A stretch of 9,320 nt of DNA from positions 1 through 9,320 of the forward strand of contig WQZJ01000045.1 in the NCBI GenBank assembly GCA_009780795.1, read 5' to 3'. This DNA is from Methanomassiliicoccaceae archaeon (lineage in GTDB: Archaea > Thermoplasmatota > Thermoplasmata > Methanomassiliicoccales > Methanomethylophilaceae). Positions 5,977 to 9,320 of the stretch are shown here, one piece after another. The position numbers were made by a program, and so were the translations under genes. Numbering within the stretch: the stretch's first letter is position 1; each line of letters starts with the position of its first letter. Below the pieces are notes generated by a model. The model was not told where the DNA came from. It did no database searches and saw nothing but the letters and a program-made list of their open reading frames with translations.

Positions 5977-6966
5977 GTGCTATTCCGATCAAGACTGGCC
6001 ATTTCCGAGGATGGGATAAGTGTGGTTCGCGTACGCAAGGCTCATAGAGCCGATAGGTTAGCCTGTATAATAAAAACAACATCCATGATACTCATTGGTA
6101 TCGGATATCCGGAATTTTCGTCGAAGAAAAGTAAGCATACGTATTCCGATCATACCAAGATCGGATTGTTGGCGGTGATGGAATATCCCGGAAAATCATT
6201 TGCCGAATTCACGAAACTGATGCCCTCGTTCATCGGCATGATCGAGGCTGCAAGGATGAAGGATATACCGGATGAATCCACGTTACGCAAGTTCAGGAAG
6301 AGATTGGACGCTTGTATCCTGGACAAGGTGATCAGATATCAAAGCATGATGATCAATGGCCCGTGTGAACTGACGGCGGCTGTAGATGCTACCGGTTTCT
6401 CCACTACGCATGCGTCGAAATATTATATATCCCGACTGAAATACTTCGGCACTGAGAACAGTATCGTGAGAGGATACACCAAGGTGTCGTTGGCAGTATG
6501 CGTTCACACGAAAACGATACTTGCCGCAGATACCGTGGGTGAGAGGGCGGCCGATATAACACGATTGAATTTTCTCGTTGATAAACTGTCGGAGTCGAAC
6601 AATTCCATATCTCACCTCATTGCCGATAAGGGATATGATTCCGAGGATGCGCATCGTTACATAAGGGAGAAGCTGAATGCAGAATCGATAATACCGGTCA
6701 GGAACATGACGGAACCGGCGAAGACCGGAAGCAAGAGAAGGAGGACGGTCGGGTTCTATCGCGGTCTCATGAAATTTTCCTTCGACGCCGAGACGTACAG
6801 GATGAGATCGATCGTTGAAACGGTGAACTCGATGGTGAAAGGCGTCCTCGGCGAGATATTGGACGGCAGGACCGCCGATACGAGGCATTCGGAGACCATG
6901 TTCAGATGCATAGCTCATAACTTCAGAGTGGGACTCGAACTATCGAGTTCGGGGATGAGGGTATGA
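5977..6966 (+). CDS. IS5-family DDE transposase
   Basis: This encodes 329 residues with GTG at 5977, the only start after the in-frame TAA at 5941. It carries out cut-and-paste transposition of the surrounding element. The DDE triad is visible: Asp137 in AAVDATGF, Asp217 in LIADKGYD and Glu281 in YRMRSIVETVNSMVK. The last follows exactly the Y(2)R(3)E(6)K signature of IS4/IS5-type enzymes. Residues 95-125 (DESTLRKFRKRLD) are the usual N-terminal helical region of this group. The frame is open to the end with no frameshift, so it is probably active. A 7-bp inverted repeat (5923-5929 with 5968-5974) brackets the start region and could damp translation from outside transcripts, as other elements do. 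The first 36 residues are atypical, and Met37 (6085) is an alternative start. Confidence 0.92.
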   Translation: MLFRSRLAISEDGISVVRVRKAHRADRLACIIKTTSMILIGIGYPEFSSKKSKHTYSDHTKIGLLAVMEYPGKSFAEFTKLMPSFIGMIEAARMKDIPDESTLRKFRKRLDACILDKVIRYQSMMINGPCELTAAVDATGFSTTHASKYYISRLKYFGTENSIVRGYTKVSLAVCVHTKTILAADTVGERAADITRLNFLVDKLSESNNSISHLIADKGYDSEDAHRYIREKLNAESIIPVRNMTEPAKTGSKRRRTVGFYRGLMKFSFDAETYRMRSIVETVNSMVKGVLGEILDGRTADTRHSETMFRCIAHNFRVGLELSSSGMRV

Positions 6967-6979
6967 TTTTCTGTCAGCC
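6962..6979. repeat. Right terminal inverted repeat of the IS
   Basis: TATGATTTTCTGTCAGCC is the partner of 5899-5916 with one mismatch. It includes the transposase stop codon. Confidence 0.85.
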
Positions 6980-6992
6980 GCGCGTATGAAAC

Positions 6993-6999
6993 GTTTATC
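6993..6999 (+). promoter_or_regulatory. Possible TATA box for acidic protein gene
   Basis: GTTTATC, starting 14 nt outside the right IS end, would place transcription start near 7022, about 14 nt before ATG 7036. It argues against the upstream GTG at 7003 as start. The match to consensus is only moderate. Confidence 0.4.
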
Positions 7000-7035
7000 A
7001 AGGTGGAACTCACTATACCACCCGGATGGGATAGT

Positions 7036-9135
7036 ATGGGTAATGCAGATTCTAGCGGAACCTCTAGAGGAAAGGGAGTTTTAGGAGGGCTACTCAGACG
7101 TGTCTCTGGCGACAGGCCGGAACGCGAAGAGACTGCTCCGGCGACAGGTGTCAGTTTAAGGGACAGGTTCTCAGCGTTAGAGCCCGTGGCCGTCCCGACG
7201 GAGGCGGTACCGAAGAAAGTGTCCGAGAACGTTCCGGACCCGGATGCCGCCAAAGACGTGAAAGTTGTGCACACGAGTGCCGCGAGATCGATAAGATTCT
7301 CGGACCGGATCGGGCTCGCGGTCGCATCGGAAACGGATGACACCTTCGAGAGAAGGATATCCTTCGACGAATACGAGGAGGAGGCGGAACTCGAGATACC
7401 TCTTGAGGCAGAAACGACGTTCGAACGTGAGGATGTCCGCATACCGGACAGTTGCGATATCGAAGAGGATGACATCGAGGAGTATGATGCCGTTGATGCG
7501 GTTCATGACACATCCGATGACATCGTGAGGATAGAGGACATAGTTACAGAGGCGGAGGACGACATCCAGGAAGAGGTAATGCCTGTCTGTGAGGAGGCCC
7601 CCGCGATCAAAGAAGCGATCCCGGAACAGGTCAAGCTGGTCGAAACGGCACCGAAAGCGGTCAATGATGCCGTTCCGGAGGCGAAGGAACAGGCGAAACC
7701 GATCTCAGAAACCGTTCCCGTGACCAAAGAAACAGTTCCGGAGCAGACGAGGACCAAGGCGGTCGATCATGATTTCGATGAAGGTTATGACTTCCTTCCG
7801 AGGAGGAACGTCTCGAACAGGTTCGCTGCGATGAACGACACCGTCCCGGCACCCGCAAGGGAGGCACCCGCGCGTGCCCCCGTGAGAGAGGCGCCTGTAC
7901 GCGCCCCCGTGAAAGAAACGCCGCAGGCGGAGAAGAAGAGCACACTCCTGGCGGAGAGGATGAAGGCCAGGCATACGGACGCGCAGCCGAAGAAGTGGTC
8001 GGAGGCTCAGGCGGACGGTCCGGTGCAGCATGAGAGTGCATCAAGAACGTCTCTTCTGGAGAAGGTCTCGAAGGAGAGAACGTCCGCGAAGAGCATATCC
8101 GAGATAATACGCGATTCACAACCGATCGCCGAGCCGAAGGGCGAGGAGGTCAGTTTGCATGAGGAGATAGAGGAATACGAGGCAGAGATATCCGTCTCGG
8201 AGGAACCGGCGGTAAGGGACAACGTCAGCGCTAAATTGGCCGATATGAGGCACAGAGCGGCGATCGAGGAGGCCATAGCGAAAAACGCTATGGAAGAGAC
8301 CGATGTCGCCGACGCGGACATCGAAGCAGATGACGACAGAATGATCATGGACGTAGCGATCGGAGGCGAGACACTCGATGCGGTCGTCGACGTCGAACAG
8401 GTTGATATGACAGAAGCCATCGATGCGGTCATCGTCGAGGTCGTCGAACCGATCGGTACGATCGAGGCCGCAGACATCGAAGAGACCGTCTGTACGGACG
8501 AACCGATGATAGAGGTCATGGCTGCCGATACCGAAGCAGTCGATGCAGAGGTACCAGACATCGAGATCATGAACGCAGAGATGGTCGAGGACGTATGCAG
8601 ATACGATCCGCTGAAGGAGATCGAGAACGATGCCATCGTTCACGAGGAGACGGATGACGAGACATACATCGACACAGCGGAGGCCGAGGCGTCCTCTGTT
8701 TCAGAAGGCGTGATCGTCGACGGTAAAGTGATACCCGTTGCCGATACTGTCATCGAGGTCCATTGTACAGTTATGCCCGCGGAGGAGCCGGCAGCGGAGA
8801 TGGTGCAGGAGATGGTTCAGGAAACGATTCCGGAGTCTGTAATAGAGGCGCCGGCGACCGTGCCTGAAGCGGTGCCGACGACAGCATTGATGCTCGCGGA
8901 GACCACTGCGGTAATGCTTGCGGAAATGATCGCAGAGAGCGCCCCAGCAGGGGCCACGGCGATCCTGGAACCGATACCGGAACCTGTGTTAATGTCTGAG
9001 GCGTCCGTTCCGCGGTCCGAGCCGATGACGCAGACGGAGGATGTTGCCGTGGGCGACGCATTCCGTGTGTGCTTTGCGTTCGCATCGGAAGAGAACCCGT
9101 CCCCGTCGACATCAGTGAACTTCGTTTGGGGATGA
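7036..9135 (+). CDS. Large acidic, low-complexity protein of unknown function
   Basis: This encodes 699 residues from ATG 7036. The frame is open to GTG 7003, but that lies upstream of the likely transcription start. I do not recognise the family. There is no signal peptide and no clear membrane helix. Composition is dominated by Glu, Asp, Ala, Val and Pro, so most of it should be disordered. In the N-terminal 60% a short basic-hydrophobic motif recurs, with core [DNEA][RK] then F/I/M/L/V: LRDRFSALE (41-49), FSDRIGLA (88-95), VSNRFAAM (259-266), LAERMKAR (305-312), LLEKVSKE (340-347), VSAKLADM (397-404). A Pro/Ala/Arg tract with REAPARAPV-type repeats lies at 274-296. A helical MLAE repeat lies at 618-634, and the end is aromatic (FRVCFAF, then VNFVWG). 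The pattern suggests a cytoplasmic scaffold. Base composition is clearly more GC-rich than the cassette to the left. Confidence 0.85.
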   Translation: MGNADSSGTSRGKGVLGGLLRRVSGDRPEREETAPATGVSLRDRFSALEPVAVPTEAVPKKVSENVPDPDAAKDVKVVHTSAARSIRFSDRIGLAVASETDDTFERRISFDEYEEEAELEIPLEAETTFEREDVRIPDSCDIEEDDIEEYDAVDAVHDTSDDIVRIEDIVTEAEDDIQEEVMPVCEEAPAIKEAIPEQVKLVETAPKAVNDAVPEAKEQAKPISETVPVTKETVPEQTRTKAVDHDFDEGYDFLPRRNVSNRFAAMNDTVPAPAREAPARAPVREAPVRAPVKETPQAEKKSTLLAERMKARHTDAQPKKWSEAQADGPVQHESASRTSLLEKVSKERTSAKSISEIIRDSQPIAEPKGEEVSLHEEIEEYEAEISVSEEPAVRDNVSAKLADMRHRAAIEEAIAKNAMEETDVADADIEADDDRMIMDVAIGGETLDAVVDVEQVDMTEAIDAVIVEVVEPIGTIEAADIEETVCTDEPMIEVMAADTEAVDAEVPDIEIMNAEMVEDVCRYDPLKEIENDAIVHEETDDETYIDTAEAEASSVSEGVIVDGKVIPVADTVIEVHCTVMPAEEPAAEMVQEMVQETIPESVIEAPATVPEAVPTTALMLAETTAVMLAEMIAESAPAGATAILEPIPEPVLMSEASVPRSEPMTQTEDVAVGDAFRVCFAFASEENPSPSTSVNFVWG

Positions 9136-9149
9136 TGACGATAATATCA

Positions 9150-9193
9150 GGGTCCGCGTTATTTCCTCCTCGCGGACCCGCAACTTTTTTTTT
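9150..9193 (+). terminator. Hairpin and T-run terminator
   Basis: GGGTCCGCG (9150-9158) pairs perfectly with CGCGGACCC (9171-9179) around a 12-nt loop. Five nucleotides later comes a run of nine T (9185-9193). It begins 15 nt after the stop of the acidic protein gene. T-runs end transcription in archaea; the hairpin makes it also resemble an intrinsic bacterial terminator. Confidence 0.85.
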
Positions 9194-9320
9194 CTAAAAC
9201 CTGACCTCGACACCAAATTCTGAATCCGATGAAATTTGACAGTTGAGCATCCGCTGATCGTGAGTGTTTTCCGGTGACGTTTTCCGTACTGTTTTCGAGT
9301 TGTTTCGGGGGCCTTCAGCC

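Larger units (their letters stand above)
5899..6979 (+). mobile_element. IS5-type insertion sequence, 1081 bp, intact
   Basis: The element is bounded by 18-bp inverted repeats with one mismatch and contains a single transposase gene whose TGA (6964-6966) lies inside the right repeat, a common compact layout. The size suits the IS5 group. The eight bases outside the left end (ACACTCTA) and the right end (GCGCGTAT) do not match, so no target-site duplication is seen. It sits 17 nt downstream of the HlyD gene and just upstream of the promoter of the next gene. Confidence 0.85.

Noticed and set aside
7003..7035. GTG 7003 as start of the acidic protein
   Set aside because: It lies only a few bases from the likely TATA element and so upstream of the expected transcript start. 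ATG 7036 is a better fit.
8007..8636. Long Ser/Ala/Thr-rich minus-strand open frame opposite the acidic gene
   Set aside because: Biased GAN/GCN codons on the plus strand force open frames on the other strand. The product is pure low complexity with no start signal.
9194..9320. Minus-strand frame open from the window edge to a TAG at 9194-9196 (about 41 codons, ending EFGVEVRF)
   Set aside because: It could be the 3' end of a convergent gene, but such a short open stretch is common by chance. No domain is recognisable and no T-run terminator faces it.
1..9320. CRISPR array, tRNA or rRNA genes
   Set aside because: No regularly spaced direct repeats, cloverleaf signatures or rRNA-like segments were seen on either strand.

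Overview
The window looks archaeal. TATA-type promoter elements sit at archaeal spacing (about 25 nt before a GTG start at 2037, which implies a leaderless mRNA). The genes use AGA/AGG arginine and ATA isoleucine codons heavily, and SD-led and leaderless starts are mixed. I lean towards Thermoplasmatota / Methanomassiliicoccales (gut or rumen methanogens), but this is inference from style, because the window holds no marker gene.

The central feature, about 336-5881, reads as a peptide-export cassette of the bacteriocin type. It is split by a divergent promoter region at 1893-2036. Leftward (minus strand) run a small hydrophobic precursor-like protein with a double-glycine leader (1524-1892), a six-helix membrane protein that could confer immunity (800-1444), and a small soluble protein with a PH-like pattern (336-713). 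Rightward (plus strand) run a complete C39 peptidase-ABC exporter (2037-4331), a GyrI-like effector-binding protein overlapping it (4309-4788), and an HlyD-type membrane fusion protein (about 4817-5881). The simplest model is that the exporter's C39 domain cleaves the precursor after Gly-Gly and exports the core with help from the HlyD protein, while the membrane protein protects the producer. The GyrI-like protein has no obvious place in the standard model and is the most unusual component.

Immediately after the cassette lies an IS5-type insertion sequence (5899-6979) with 18-bp terminal inverted repeats and a complete DDE transposase. No target-site duplication is visible. The DNA to its right is clearly more GC-rich than the cassette, so the IS may mark a rearrangement junction between acquired DNA and host DNA.

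To the right is one large gene (7036-9135) for a very acidic, low-complexity protein of 699 residues. It carries several copies of a short basic-hydrophobic motif and ends in a strong hairpin plus T-run terminator (9150-9193). I do not recognise its family. Positions 1-335 and 9194-9320 hold no gene I can support.
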